Virus record (IMG/VR): IMGVR_UViG_3300027963_000006
Location: 1 to 42,155 of that record
Source of the DNA: a virus
Direction: 5' to 3' (one strand)
DNA length: 42,155 bases
Part shown: one piece after another, positions 23,437 to 30,056 of the stretch
How the letters are laid out: each line of letters opens with the position of its first letter
Numbering within the stretch: the stretch's first letter is position 1
Program-made: the position numbers and the translations under genes
Notes under the pieces: model-generated
Seen by the model: the letters and a program-made list of their open reading frames with translations, nothing else
The model's database searches: none
What the model was told of the DNA's origin: nothing

Positions 23437-23687
23437 TTATCCTCCAAGTTCCTAACGCAGCGAGACATTCCGCCAATCTGTTCGTCGTGATCGCAATCCG
23501 TCGTAGAGTTCATGTCGCGGATGCCTCCGATAACTTGGCGGCCTTCCTTGTTGCGGCGTCTGCGTGCTGCCAAGGCTTGCGATTGAGACTCCGTCAAACA
23601 CGCGGAGCAAAAACGCCATCCGTCTACTTTGCTCTTTGCGCGGCATCGCTCGCACGAGGTATCAAATGGCGTGTGAGGTGTGATCAT
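23433..23687 (-). CDS. Zinc-ribbon-like small protein
   Basis: 84 residues from the ATG at 23687. Two CxxC pairs (SCERCRAK and FCSACLTE, residues about 9-25) suggest one zinc site, followed by a basic AARRRRNKEGRQV stretch and a Cys/His tail. Overlaps the next small HTH gene by ATGA and the winged-helix gene by four bases. Likely DNA- or RNA-binding; function unknown. Confidence 0.65.
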   Translation of the reverse strand: MITPHTPFDTSCERCRAKSKVDGWRFCSACLTESQSQALAARRRRNKEGRQVIGGIRDMNSTTDCDHDEQIGGMSRCVRNLEDK

Positions 23688-23833
23688 TTGCGTGGCTCCA
23701 AGTAGATGCCGTGAGCGATGCAACTCACCACAGACTTTGAGACTCCGAGTCTCTGGACGATCACGCTCTGCTTCACGCCCTGGTCAAGCAGCTGCTTGAC
23801 GCGATCAACTGGTACTGGCGGCTTTGATGGCAT
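23684..23833 (-). CDS. Tiny helix-turn-helix protein
   Basis: 49 residues, starting MPSKPPVPVDRVKQLLDQG with the HTH VKQSVIVQRLGVSKSVVSCIAHG (about 20-42). The ATG at 23833 follows the ribosome site AAAGGA. Stop and next start overlap (ATGA). It is the size of a resolvase-type HTH alone and may be a regulator or part of the recombination module. Confidence 0.75.
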   Translation of the reverse strand: MPSKPPVPVDRVKQLLDQGVKQSVIVQRLGVSKSVVSCIAHGIYLEPRK

Positions 23834-23919
23834 CACGCATCCTTTCGTGTGTATTTGCCGGGATACGCCCGGCGCGACTGCGTCACGTGTGGAGAAAGCA
23901 CACGCCGCAGCTGCTGTCG
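23834..23919. other. Gap with a short hairpin
   Basis: Between the tiny HTH gene and the unknown protein upstream there is a 6-bp inverted repeat CGTGTG (23886-23891) and CACACG (23899-23904). No gene was found. It may act as an RNA hairpin. Confidence 0.4.
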
Positions 23920-24312
23920 TTACTCGCCACGGTCAGCTGGGCGGCCAACGGCGCTGATGATCGCAGCGTCCTGCGGCAATGGCGTGCCGCTGTGTTCCTC
24001 TGGTTGTGTCCACTTTGCTGCCGCCTCGAGCACGGCGTGTCCGTACGTGTGAGCCTGCATCAGTCGGTTGCCCCAGCGTCCGTCCCACGGCTCTCGGTCC
24101 AAAGCCTCAACGCACAGCATCAATGCCTTGTGAATCCTCGTGGCCGTGCCAGCGATCTGCTCTGGCGTGGCGTCTGGTGGCGGCTTCGGCGTGCCTTTTG
24201 GCAACGTCATCCGCAGGCGGTCAGCTCCTGGCAACGACTCCTGCCGTCTCTCGAACTCGTTCCACTCGTGCGTCGTCGGCGGGCAGCCTTCGTTGATGCG
24301 TCCTTGCCTCAT
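23920..24312 (-). CDS. Conserved early protein of unknown function
   Basis: 130 residues starting MRQGRINEGCPPTTHEWNEFERR. Helical: DATPEQIAGTATRIHKALMLCVEALDREPWDGRWGNRLMQAHTYGHAVLEAAAKW. Ribosome site GGAGACGCAGC before the ATG. It follows the SSB-like gene in the transcript. No known motif. Confidence 0.65.
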   Translation of the reverse strand: MRQGRINEGCPPTTHEWNEFERRQESLPGADRLRMTLPKGTPKPPPDATPEQIAGTATRIHKALMLCVEALDREPWDGRWGNRLMQAHTYGHAVLEAAAKWTQPEEHSGTPLPQDAAIISAVGRPADRGE

Positions 24313-24323
24313 GCTGCGTCTCC

Positions 24324-24824
24324 TCAGAAAGGGATGTCATCGGAACCAGCTGCAGCCTTAAAACTGGCGGCAGCTTTCTGCGGAAGCGTCTGCCGCTTCG
24401 GAGCCGCAGGCTTGGCAGCCATCGGCAGATACTTCTTCACGACTGCTGACACGGTGCCCTTCGCCTTTGACGTGTAGTGCACCACCTCAACAGTCACCTC
24501 ACGGCCCTCGATCTCATCTGGCACCACACGCAGCGTGTTGCCGTCTGGAACGATCCCGAGTGCGTCGGCCAGCTGCTTGGCCAGCCACGGCTGATGCTTT
24601 GGGAGGTCGTGAAAAATGAACCTGTGGCGACCGACAGCCAGGCGGAGCTTGAGGCACAGACCGTCTGGGTTGCTCGTCTCGTCAACCTTCCACTGGTTCG
24701 GGCCTTCTTCAGCCTTGTTGATGGTCGCAACGTGGATGCCAGCAGGAACAATGTCCCGCTCCTCCGTCTGCACTGCGTACGAGTCGCTCGGAAACTGTTC
24801 GTCTACTGCAATGTTCCAATCCAT
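24324..24824 (-). CDS. SSB-like single-strand DNA-binding protein (DUF669-type)
   Basis: 166 residues from the ATG at 24824 with AAAGGA upstream. The pattern DWNIAVDEQFPSDSYAVQTEERDIVPAGIHVATINKAEE, the mid-part GREVTVEVVHYTSKAKG and especially the acidic tip DDIPF are typical of phage SSB-like proteins made next to Sak4. The tip would bind host SSB partners. A basic, Ala/Lys/Pro-rich linker connects the OB-like domain to the tip. Works with the RecA-like ATPase in annealing and recombination. Confidence 0.75.
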   Translation of the reverse strand: MDWNIAVDEQFPSDSYAVQTEERDIVPAGIHVATINKAEEGPNQWKVDETSNPDGLCLKLRLAVGRHRFIFHDLPKHQPWLAKQLADALGIVPDGNTLRVVPDEIEGREVTVEVVHYTSKAKGTVSAVVKKYLPMAAKPAAPKRQTLPQKAAASFKAAAGSDDIPF

Positions 24825-24837
24825 GTTTCTGTTCCTT

Positions 24838-25719
24838 TCAGGTGGTGGCATGCCGCAGAGCAGCCGCCCGGTTGTCGATCTTCTGTGTCAGTCCACGAAC
24901 GTCGTCATTGGTCAGTGTGCCTTCGCTGTAAAGCACATCGATCCGCTCACCGATCCGGCTCAACGCAGTCAGAGACGGCGCGTTACTGATGGTCGCGTTG
25001 ATCGTCGGTAGCAGCGCGTTCACTGCTGGCGTTCCGCCTGCCAGCCACTGTGCCAGCCTCTTGCCGGTCTCCTCTGTGATTGGCTTTGGATCGCCAACGA
25101 AGAGCCCAGTGCGGTCCTTGCTGGTGGTCGCGTAGTGACCGTCATGGATCACGTCGAGCACACACGTAAACTCAAACTCAAGACCGTCCCGGGCCTCCAG
25201 CTTCATGCCTAGCTTGGCGACCTTCTTCTTGCCGTGGTCGTCTACCTGGGCGGTCTCTGTCTTCGACCGGCCAGAGCAAATGATGTGGGCCGGCGACCGC
25301 AGCAGCTTGTCAACGAACGCTCGCCAACGCGGCGTGATGACGCTGAAAGCAGACCACGTGTTGCCACGGAACTGAGCCTTGGCAACGTCCTCAAGGATCT
25401 CAAGGCAGCCGCCAGCACCGCTCCAGCAATGCGTCACCGAGTCAACGATGATCACCTCGTACCCGGCCTGCTCGGCTGCAGTGATGGCCTCGATGTACCG
25501 CTCTGGAGAGAACGGTGGACGAAGGTCGATCACGTCAAAATCGTGAAGGTGGTCGTAGAGATCGCTTGACCCTTCCTCCGTGTCGATGACGACCGTCCTG
25601 CCACCGATCCCCTTGGCGATCTGCAGAGCGCCCCAGGTCTTGCCAGATCCGCTCGGGCCTGTGAGAAGCAGTCGCAGCTTTGTTGCTGACCGCTTCGCTT
25701 TTCTGATTGCTACCGTCAT
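24838..25719 (-). CDS. Sak4/RecA-like recombination ATPase (AAA_24)
   Basis: 293 residues. Walker A GPSGSGKT (21-28) and Walker B EVIIVDSV (about 88-95), preceded by RRKAKRSATKLRLLL-type basic start, and GNTWSAFSVITPRWRAFVDKLL then HIICSGRSKTETAQVDDHGKK fit the Sak4 group of phage RecA-like single-strand annealing helpers. The C-terminal 80 residues are helical (NATISNAPSLTALSRIGERIDVL). It pairs with the SSB-like gene 14 bases downstream. It is likely to drive phage DNA recombination with host or phage DNA. Confidence 0.85.
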   Translation of the reverse strand: MTVAIRKAKRSATKLRLLLTGPSGSGKTWGALQIAKGIGGRTVVIDTEEGSSDLYDHLHDFDVIDLRPPFSPERYIEAITAAEQAGYEVIIVDSVTHCWSGAGGCLEILEDVAKAQFRGNTWSAFSVITPRWRAFVDKLLRSPAHIICSGRSKTETAQVDDHGKKKVAKLGMKLEARDGLEFEFTCVLDVIHDGHYATTSKDRTGLFVGDPKPITEETGKRLAQWLAGGTPAVNALLPTINATISNAPSLTALSRIGERIDVLYSEGTLTNDDVRGLTQKIDNRAAALRHATT

Positions 25720-25746
25720 CTTCCGTGTCCTTTCGTGAGGGTGTTG

Positions 25747-26202
25747 TCAGTGAGCCGGGCGGCTCAGCGTGTCGTGGAATCCGTTGTCGTTGGCAAACTC
25801 TTCGAGCGGGTCACGCTTCGGCTGCGTGGCAATGCTCTCGACGGCAGCGGTCAGCCGCTCAAGCACCGAGAGAATCCTGTGAATCGTGCTGCCCAAGTCG
25901 CTGCTGATATCGGCAAGCGATTCGCACACGCTCTCAACGTGCCTCTTATGCATTCCGCCATCGTCTTGTGTCACGGTTCCCTCCGTGGCCTGCGGCAGTG
26001 ACTTAGCCAGGTACTCGTTGGACACTTGCTCATGCACGTACCACCGGCCGTTACTTAGCTTGAACCCTGGGATTTCGGCGTTCTTAACGGCATCACTCAG
26101 CGTCTTCCACGCAACGGAGTGACCGTCGTTGTGGCGTCTATTTCTGCTGTCCCAATTCGCCAGTGGCACGAACCCCGGCGGGATAAAGTCTTCCATGCTC
26201 AT
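25747..26202 (-). CDS. Conserved early protein with DNA-binding-like N-terminus
   Basis: 151 residues from the ATG at 26202 (AAAGGA 7 bases upstream). PLANWDSRNRRHNDGHSVAWKTLSDAVKNAEIPGFKLSNGRWYVHEQVSNEYLAK resembles an excisionase-like winged-helix, with the later HRILSVLERLTAAVESIATQP a coiled-coil. No known function. It lies ahead of the Sak4 gene. Confidence 0.65.
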   Translation of the reverse strand: MSMEDFIPPGFVPLANWDSRNRRHNDGHSVAWKTLSDAVKNAEIPGFKLSNGRWYVHEQVSNEYLAKSLPQATEGTVTQDDGGMHKRHVESVCESLADISSDLGSTIHRILSVLERLTAAVESIATQPKRDPLEEFANDNGFHDTLSRPAH

Positions 26203-26347
26203 TGCTGCGTCCTTTCCTATTTCTGGAATCTGGAATGCCCGGCTCTGCGTCATGCTCACCGGGTCGTCAATGCGTCCCTGCTGCTAGCGTCTCCGACGCC
26301 CTCCTTTCCGCTCGTCTGCGTCCTGCCGGCGAGCGTTTCCTGTTCGT
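26203..26347 (-). other. 145-base gap without clear gene
   Basis: Only the AAAGGA ribosome site of the downstream gene and a weak CGCTCG/CGAGCG pair were seen. A GTG start at 26259 would extend the downstream protein by 19 residues but lacks a ribosome site. Confidence 0.4.
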
Positions 26348-26596
26348 TCAGAACGGCAAGATGTTTCCTTCCGGCCACTGCCTGGGGTCGAGCTCGACGA
26401 TGTCGCTGGCGGTCTCAACCAGCAGCTTGCCGTTGTGGTGGTCTGTGACTCGGCCGTCCTCGTAAGACCGAGGCGACCAGTCCTTCAGCCGGAAGCTGAC
26501 GTAGTCGCCAACGGCGAACGTGTCGGCGGCTCGACGTGAGCCGTAGGTCTCGGTCATGCCAGCGATCGCACCGGCGTATTCGTTTTCGTGGGCCAT
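26348..26596 (-). CDS. Small SH3-like early protein
   Basis: 82 residues starting MAHENEYAGAIAGMTETYG. VGDYVSFRLKDWSPRSYEDGRVTDHHNGKLLVE is a likely small beta-barrel. The ATG has an AGGAGAAACGAC ribosome site and is driven by the promoters at 26624 and 26747. First gene of the main early operon. Function unknown. Confidence 0.65.
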   Translation of the reverse strand: MAHENEYAGAIAGMTETYGSRRAADTFAVGDYVSFRLKDWSPRSYEDGRVTDHHNGKLLVETASDIVELDPRQWPEGNILPF

Positions 26597-26623
26597 GTCG
26601 TTTCTCCTTCGTGTTGGTGGCGC

Positions 26624-26651
26624 AGTGTACGCCCGTTCATCTATCAGTCAA
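26624..26651 (-). promoter_or_regulatory. Leftward promoter close to the 82-aa gene
   Basis: -35 TTGACT (complement of 26646-26651), 16-base spacer, -10 TACACT (complement of 26624-26629). It lies 28 bases before the gene start, without an operator. Confidence 0.5.
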
Positions 26652-26719
26652 TCGTCCAAAAGTGCTTGAAAAACAGGTGTGGAGCGGTTTGTATTCGTTG
26701 GAAATCTGCACAGTAGTTG

Positions 26720-26735
26720 CTAACGCCTACGTTAG
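26720..26735 (-). promoter_or_regulatory. Operator copy 4 (CTAAC-N6-GTTAG)
   Basis: CTAAC gcctac GTTAG, the inverted repeat shared with the other copies. It lies 30 bases downstream of copy 3 in the leftward direction. It has no matching -35/-10 pair of its own. Confidence 0.55.
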
Positions 26736-26746
26736 TTCTGGGCAGG

Positions 26747-26774
26747 AAGATAACGACTGCGTTAGTTCTGTCAA
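26747..26774 (-). promoter_or_regulatory. Leftward promoter with operator copy 3
   Basis: -35 TTGACA (complement 26769-26774), 16-base spacer, -10 TATCTT (complement 26747-26752). The inverted repeat TAAC-N6-GTTA (26751-26764) fills the spacer and touches the -10. It is the strongest match to a sigma-70 promoter in the control region. Its -35 overlaps the stop codon of the 47-residue gene. Confidence 0.65.
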
Positions 26775-26914
26775 CCAAGAAATCGGGAGAGCGTGGAAAC
26801 CAGCAGGTCTATGCCACTGGCGACTGCTTGAGCGATATCAGAGTCAGTGCCGAGCTCCTGGCCAAAGCGGACCAGCACGAGCGACTGAATCAGCGTGTTG
26901 ATGCGGCGTTTCAT
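26771..26914 (-). CDS. Small protein of 47 residues
   Basis: From the ATG at 26914 with a strong AAGGAGG ribosome site 8 bases upstream; stop TGA at 26771. It starts MKRRINTLIQSLVLVRFGQ and runs through an amphipathic helix (IAQAVASGIDLLVSTL). Its length and position at the start of the early operon suggest a regulator or an anti-host peptide. Function unknown. Confidence 0.6.
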   Translation of the reverse strand: MKRRINTLIQSLVLVRFGQELGTDSDIAQAVASGIDLLVSTLSRFLG

Positions 26915-26960
26915 CGCGTGGCCCTCCTTGGCCGGAAGAATCCTGTGTGCAATCGCAAGC

Positions 26961-27308
26961 CTACTTGTGCTTTTGATTGAGGCTCTTGTCGTTGCCTCTC
27001 TGGATCACGTCAATCACATACGCGACGTGACTCCTAGCGTCTTCAACGCTCATGTCGGTCTTTGTTTCGATGAAATTCTCGTAGCCGAAAATGCGTTTCC
27101 TGTGCCTGTCTACAAAATCGTTGATTGATGTTTTCATGTCGCGTAGCGGTTGCGGGTCGTCAGCCTCAATCTCAGCGTGAGTGTCGTTTTTCAGACACTC
27201 TGTGAGAAAATACAAGCAAAAATCCATAACAATTTCGTGATGTTGTCGTGGCATCATGTCGCTTGCTGTCGCAGTCGTAGTGTTCTGTCGTGGTTTTGGT
27301 TTTTTCAT
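26961..27308 (-). CDS. Early protein of unknown function
   Basis: 115 residues from the ATG at 27308 (a TTG at 27353 is less likely). Basic start MKKPKPRQNTTTATASDMMPRQ, then a helical part DFCLYFLTECLKNDTHAEIE and FVDRHRKRIFGYENFIETKTDMSVEDARSHVAYVIDVIQRG. No motif recognised. Lies between promoters that carry the shared operator. Confidence 0.65.
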   Translation of the reverse strand: MKKPKPRQNTTTATASDMMPRQHHEIVMDFCLYFLTECLKNDTHAEIEADDPQPLRDMKTSINDFVDRHRKRIFGYENFIETKTDMSVEDARSHVAYVIDVIQRGNDKSLNQKHK

Positions 27309-27340
27309 AGAGAAAAGCCTTATGTCTCGCGGTCGTGTTG

Positions 27341-27364
27341 CCCGCTGGCCCAACTGCCAGCGGG
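27341..27364 (-). terminator. Perfect 9-bp hairpin after the 87-aa gene
   Basis: CCCGCTGGC (27341-27349) and GCCAGCGGG (27356-27364) around the loop ccaact. It begins 9 bases after the stop of the upstream gene and has no U tract, so it is a possible attenuator between two early genes. Confidence 0.45.
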
Positions 27365-27373
27365 AGAAATTTG

Positions 27374-27637
27374 TCAGGCGATTCCGCAGGCGGTTTGAAT
27401 CATCCCGCGAATGGCGTCAGTTTTGTAGGACGCAATGGCCGCGTCAACCGTGGCGAACCGCTTGCCCATGCCACGCCAGGCCCGATTCATTGCGTTCTGC
27501 ACGACGACCTGAACGTAGTTGGTCGCACCACTGCAGACGACAACAAGGGCTGCATGCTTGCCGCACTGCATCTCAACGTAGAGGTACTCGTTTCCGAGAG
27601 CGTTCTGGCGGCTGGTGTCGATGACGTTGATTTCCAT
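27374..27637 (-). CDS. Early protein of unknown function, 87 residues
   Basis: From the ATG at 27637 with the ribosome site GGGAGA. MEINVIDTSRQNALGNEYLYVEMQCGKHAALVVVC then NAMNRAWRGMGKRFATVDAAIASYKTDAIRGMIQ. Possible small alpha/beta fold. First gene behind the promoter at 27687-27715, so it is controlled by the shared operator. Function unknown. Confidence 0.7.
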   Translation of the reverse strand: MEINVIDTSRQNALGNEYLYVEMQCGKHAALVVVCSGATNYVQVVVQNAMNRAWRGMGKRFATVDAAIASYKTDAIRGMIQTACGIA

Positions 27638-27686
27638 TGTTGTCTCCCGGCTCGAGGCTGCGAGTCTCACTTGCTCGCATGGCCCC

Positions 27687-27715
27687 ATACTAACCGTATC
27701 GTTAGTACGATGCAA
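27687..27715 (-). promoter_or_regulatory. Leftward promoter with operator copy 1
   Basis: -35 TTGCAT (complement 27710-27715), 17-base spacer, -10 TAGTAT (complement 27687-27692). The perfect 7-bp inverted repeat TACTAAC-N6-GTTAGTA (27688-27707) fills the spacer and overlaps the -10, as expected for repression. This drives the 87-residue gene. Confidence 0.7.
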
Positions 27716-27753
27716 GAGGCTTGAGCGATTTTTTTTAGGAATTTGCAAAACCG

Positions 27754-28008
27754 CTACTTTTTGCGGGTTTTGCGTGGCTTTGGCGTCGCTGGCTTGGCCT
27801 CACGGCGACCGACAGACCTGACCGTCAGGGTGGCCTTGAGCCCCTCGACATCCGTTTTGTGGATCAGCCAGGCTCGCTCGCCAGCCTTCCAGCCCTTGAG
27901 CCGACCGTCACCGAGCAGGAGACGCACCCAGCCCTCGGTGCAGCCTGCGGCTTTCGCCGCGTCGGACACTGTCAGCCACTCTTTGTCAGGCGATGCCACT
28001 GCAACCAT
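27754..28008 (-). CDS. MerR/excisionase-type HTH protein, candidate regulator
   Basis: 84 residues. WLTVSDAAKAAGCTEGWVRLLLGDGRLKGWKAGERAWLIHKTDVEGLK (about 11-58) is an HTH_17/MerR-type winged helix of the excisionase family. The C-terminal tail is very basic (GRREAKPATPKPRKTRKK). It is divergent from the integrase, the usual place for an excisionase or a lysis-lysogeny regulator. Its own promoter places the expected RNA start at the ATG (leaderless), and it carries the shared operator, so autoregulation is likely. Confidence 0.8.
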   Translation of the reverse strand: MVAVASPDKEWLTVSDAAKAAGCTEGWVRLLLGDGRLKGWKAGERAWLIHKTDVEGLKATLTVRSVGRREAKPATPKPRKTRKK

Positions 28009-28014
28009 GCCCCG

Positions 28015-28042
28015 ATACTAACGGCTGCGTTAGCGTAGTCAA
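28015..28042 (-). promoter_or_regulatory. Promoter of the HTH gene with operator copy 2
   Basis: -35 TTGACT (complement 28037-28042), 16-base spacer, -10 TAGTAT (complement 28015-28020). CTAAC-N6-GTTAG (28018-28033) sits in the spacer. The -10 ends 6 bases before the ATG at 28008, so transcription is expected to begin at the start codon (leaderless mRNA). Confidence 0.65.
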
Positions 28043-28189
28043 GCGTTTCAGGCCGAAAAACCGCCCAGTTGCCGCCGACCGCCTCAAGCCCTTATCGTCT
28101 ACTACTGTACGGCTCCTAAGTGGAGGATAGGGACTTGAACATATGTATACTGCCTCCAAACCCCAAACGAGATTTGAAGAGAGACTCCA
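28043..28189. other. Divergent intergenic region between HTH gene and integrase
   Basis: Contains the candidate attP core (28121-28140) and a possible integrase -10 TATACT (28146-28151) without a clear -35. The integrase ribosome site is weak (GAGAGA 5 bases before ATG). Confidence 0.45.
28121..28140. other. Candidate attP core resembling a tRNA 3' end
   Basis: On the minus strand this reads as GTTCAAGTCCCTATCCTCCA, the layout of a tRNA T-loop, T-stem and acceptor strand. It lies 50 bases before the integrase, a usual place for attP of phages that integrate in tRNA genes. The host tRNA is not in the window, so this is an inference. Confidence 0.5.
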
Positions 28190-29107
28190 ATGCTACTACG
28201 AGAAATCTACGAGAACGAGTACGCGGTGATCGCGGCCCATACGGACGAGTGCCGCAGGCAATACCGGCTGACGCTTTCACGCTGGGCCGACAAGCTTGGC
28301 ACAGATCCGACGACAGCCCACCTAGACAGCCTCACGGTGCAGCTCTACGTCGCGCACAGAAAGGCCACCGTATCGGCTGCGACTGCTCGGAAAGACAGAA
28401 ACCAGATCAGCGCCCTGTGGACATACTGCGCAAAACGTAGATACGTCGAGCAATTCCCGACGATCCCGCAGGTACGGGCGCCAGGACGCATACCGCGAGG
28501 CTACACGGTCGATGACGTGTCGGCCCTGCTGCGAGAGGCCATGAGGCGAAAACCGCCCTACAAGCCAACGCCGGTGCCTCCGCACGTCTTCATGCCGACG
28601 CTCATCCGAAACTGCTGGGAGACTGCCGAGCGAATCGGAAGCCACCTCGCCCTTCGCTGGCGTGACGTTGACACGCTCCAGCGAACGGTGATCTTCCAGG
28701 CCGAGAACAGGAAGGGGCAAACCCGCGACATCATGCGGCCGATCTCCGAGGAGCAGTGCGTCTGGCTGAACCAGATGCGTCGCCCAGACGACGAGCTCGT
28801 CTGGCCGTGGTCGGGCCACAAGTCAACGCTGTGGCATCACTTTGGAAACGTCTGCAACTGTGCTGGCGTGGTCAACCGTGGATTTCACGGGCTCCGCAAG
28901 AGTGCCGCCAGCTACGTCGCCCTAGCCGGAGGCGACGCCACGCAGCTGCTTGACCACTCAAACCCGGCAATCACCAAGAACCACTACCTTGACCAGACAA
29001 TCAACCGCCCGAGGCATACGGCGATCGACCTGCTGCCGAGGCTGGACTTGAGAGACAAGTCATTTGGCTCTCCGCCAAAAAAGCCGCCGGAAAAGCCCGA
29101 GGCGTGA
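28190..29107 (+). CDS. int: Tyrosine recombinase, integrase
   Basis: 305 residues. The core-binding domain is in the first 105 residues (RQYRLTLSRWADKLG, TARKDRNQISALWTYCAKRRYV). The catalytic domain has Arg in AERIGSHLALRWRDVD, the His-x-x-Arg block HGLRKSAASYVA, the LLDHSNPAITKNHYLD box with the nucleophile Tyr. These are the conserved R-H-R-H/W-Y residues. It should integrate the circular genome by the attP candidate beside it. The rightward direction is opposite to the rest of the genome. Confidence 0.93.
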   Translation: MLLREIYENEYAVIAAHTDECRRQYRLTLSRWADKLGTDPTTAHLDSLTVQLYVAHRKATVSAATARKDRNQISALWTYCAKRRYVEQFPTIPQVRAPGRIPRGYTVDDVSALLREAMRRKPPYKPTPVPPHVFMPTLIRNCWETAERIGSHLALRWRDVDTLQRTVIFQAENRKGQTRDIMRPISEEQCVWLNQMRRPDDELVWPWSGHKSTLWHHFGNVCNCAGVVNRGFHGLRKSAASYVALAGGDATQLLDHSNPAITKNHYLDQTINRPRHTAIDLLPRLDLRDKSFGSPPKKPPEKPEA

Positions 29108-29166
29108 CGCCAATCTGGTCAGCGGCATTGCACGGCGGTAGCATCCCCAATCGGAGGGACTGTGCA

Positions 29167-29625
29167 ATGTCGCTGCTTTCAATGCTGCTCGGCACCGGAA
29201 TCGTCTGGACGCGGAATGAGGCGTGGGTGATTTCATGCGGTCGCCGCACGCTGAATGGCTTCACGCCGCAGACCGAGATACGCCAAGACTTCGGCTACGT
29301 CCGTGGACTACCAGCCACAAAACGACCTCGAAAGGTATGCCCGAGGCTGGACGTAGACTTCCGATTTGTTGACGGCAACATCGTGATTGACGCCGTCCGA
29401 ATGGCGAGGGAGTCGCCTAACTGCGAAATTTCTGGCAGGGACGTTCACCTGACAGACAGCTGCATGGACAAGAAAATGTTTCTTGCGCTGCTGCGAGAAG
29501 AAGCAGCGACCAAGAAGAGCACAATACGCTCAAGCATCATTCGCATGCTGCACGAAGAACAAGAAGCGTCTGGCAGGAAGTACGTGACCGCAGATCCGCC
29601 AGCCGTTACAAAACCTCTGCCGTAA
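29167..29625 (+). CDS. Unknown protein downstream of the integrase
   Basis: 152 residues from the ATG at 29167 with the ribosome site GGAGGG (8 bases). MSLLSMLLGTGIVWTRNEAWVISCGRRTLNG, then DFGYVRGLPATKRPRKVCPRLDVDFRFVDGNIVID and a C-terminal TKKSTIRSSIIRMLHEEQEASG. Sole rightward gene besides int; probably expressed in the lysogen. May be a lysogenic-conversion or immunity gene. No domain recognised. The stop lies within the terminator hairpin. Confidence 0.65.
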   Translation: MSLLSMLLGTGIVWTRNEAWVISCGRRTLNGFTPQTEIRQDFGYVRGLPATKRPRKVCPRLDVDFRFVDGNIVIDAVRMARESPNCEISGRDVHLTDSCMDKKMFLALLREEAATKKSTIRSSIIRMLHEEQEASGRKYVTADPPAVTKPLP

Positions 29626-29644
29626 AACAAACAGGCAGAGGTTT
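29611..29644. terminator. Bidirectional hairpin terminator
   Basis: AAACCTCTGCC (29611-29621) and GGCAGAGGTTT (29634-29644) are a perfect 11-bp inverted repeat around a 12-base loop. U-rich ends follow in both directions. It separates the integrase unit and the end of the leftward late operon, which converge here. Confidence 0.85.
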
Positions 29645-29648
29645 CGTA

Positions 29649-30035
29649 TCAGTCAAACAAGTGCTGCTTCGCCGCCTGTCGCCGTGCCATTGCGTCTACC
29701 CGTGACGAGTGACCAGGCTCGCCCGGCAGTTTGTCGGGTGGCGTCATGAACGCCTCAATGTCGTCGCCCAGCTGCGAGGCCCGGTATTCAACCTCTCGCA
29801 CCGTGTCGAGCACAAGCGTGTGGTCGCCGGCCTTGGCTCTGTCGGTCAACTCGCCCTGGCCGCCCTTGCTCGGATCGTAGATGAGCTCAATCGTCCACGT
29901 GACGCGAGCACCGATGCGGGCCAGCTTCGTCAAGAACTTTCGCATTGATGGCGAGAGTCGCTCGGGCATGCGGCGCCGCTTGCCCTTTGCTGGCGGCAGA
30001 TCGTCATCGACGAATGAACGCTGAACCTCGCCCAT
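29649..30035 (-). CDS. Last gene of the late operon, unknown
   Basis: 128 residues starting MGEVQRSFVDDDLPP. Basic N-terminus (KGKRRRMPERLSPSMRKFLTKLARIGARVTW) and an acidic middle (DTVREVEYRASQLGDDIEAF). Possible nucleic-acid binding protein. It ends 5 bases before the terminator. No family recognised. Confidence 0.65.
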   Translation of the reverse strand: MGEVQRSFVDDDLPPAKGKRRRMPERLSPSMRKFLTKLARIGARVTWTIELIYDPSKGGQGELTDRAKAGDHTLVLDTVREVEYRASQLGDDIEAFMTPPDKLPGEPGHSSRVDAMARRQAAKQHLFD

Positions 30036-30056
30036 GCGGTGAGTGTTGCAGAAGAG

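Noticed and set aside
24324-24851. Longer start for the SSB-like gene at 24851
   Set aside because: The ATG at 24824 has the AAAGGA site and follows the end of the Sak4 gene; the longer form would overlap that gene.
28120-28440. 106-residue plus-strand frame overlapping the start of the integrase
   Set aside because: Overlaps the integrase in another frame and lacks a ribosome site.
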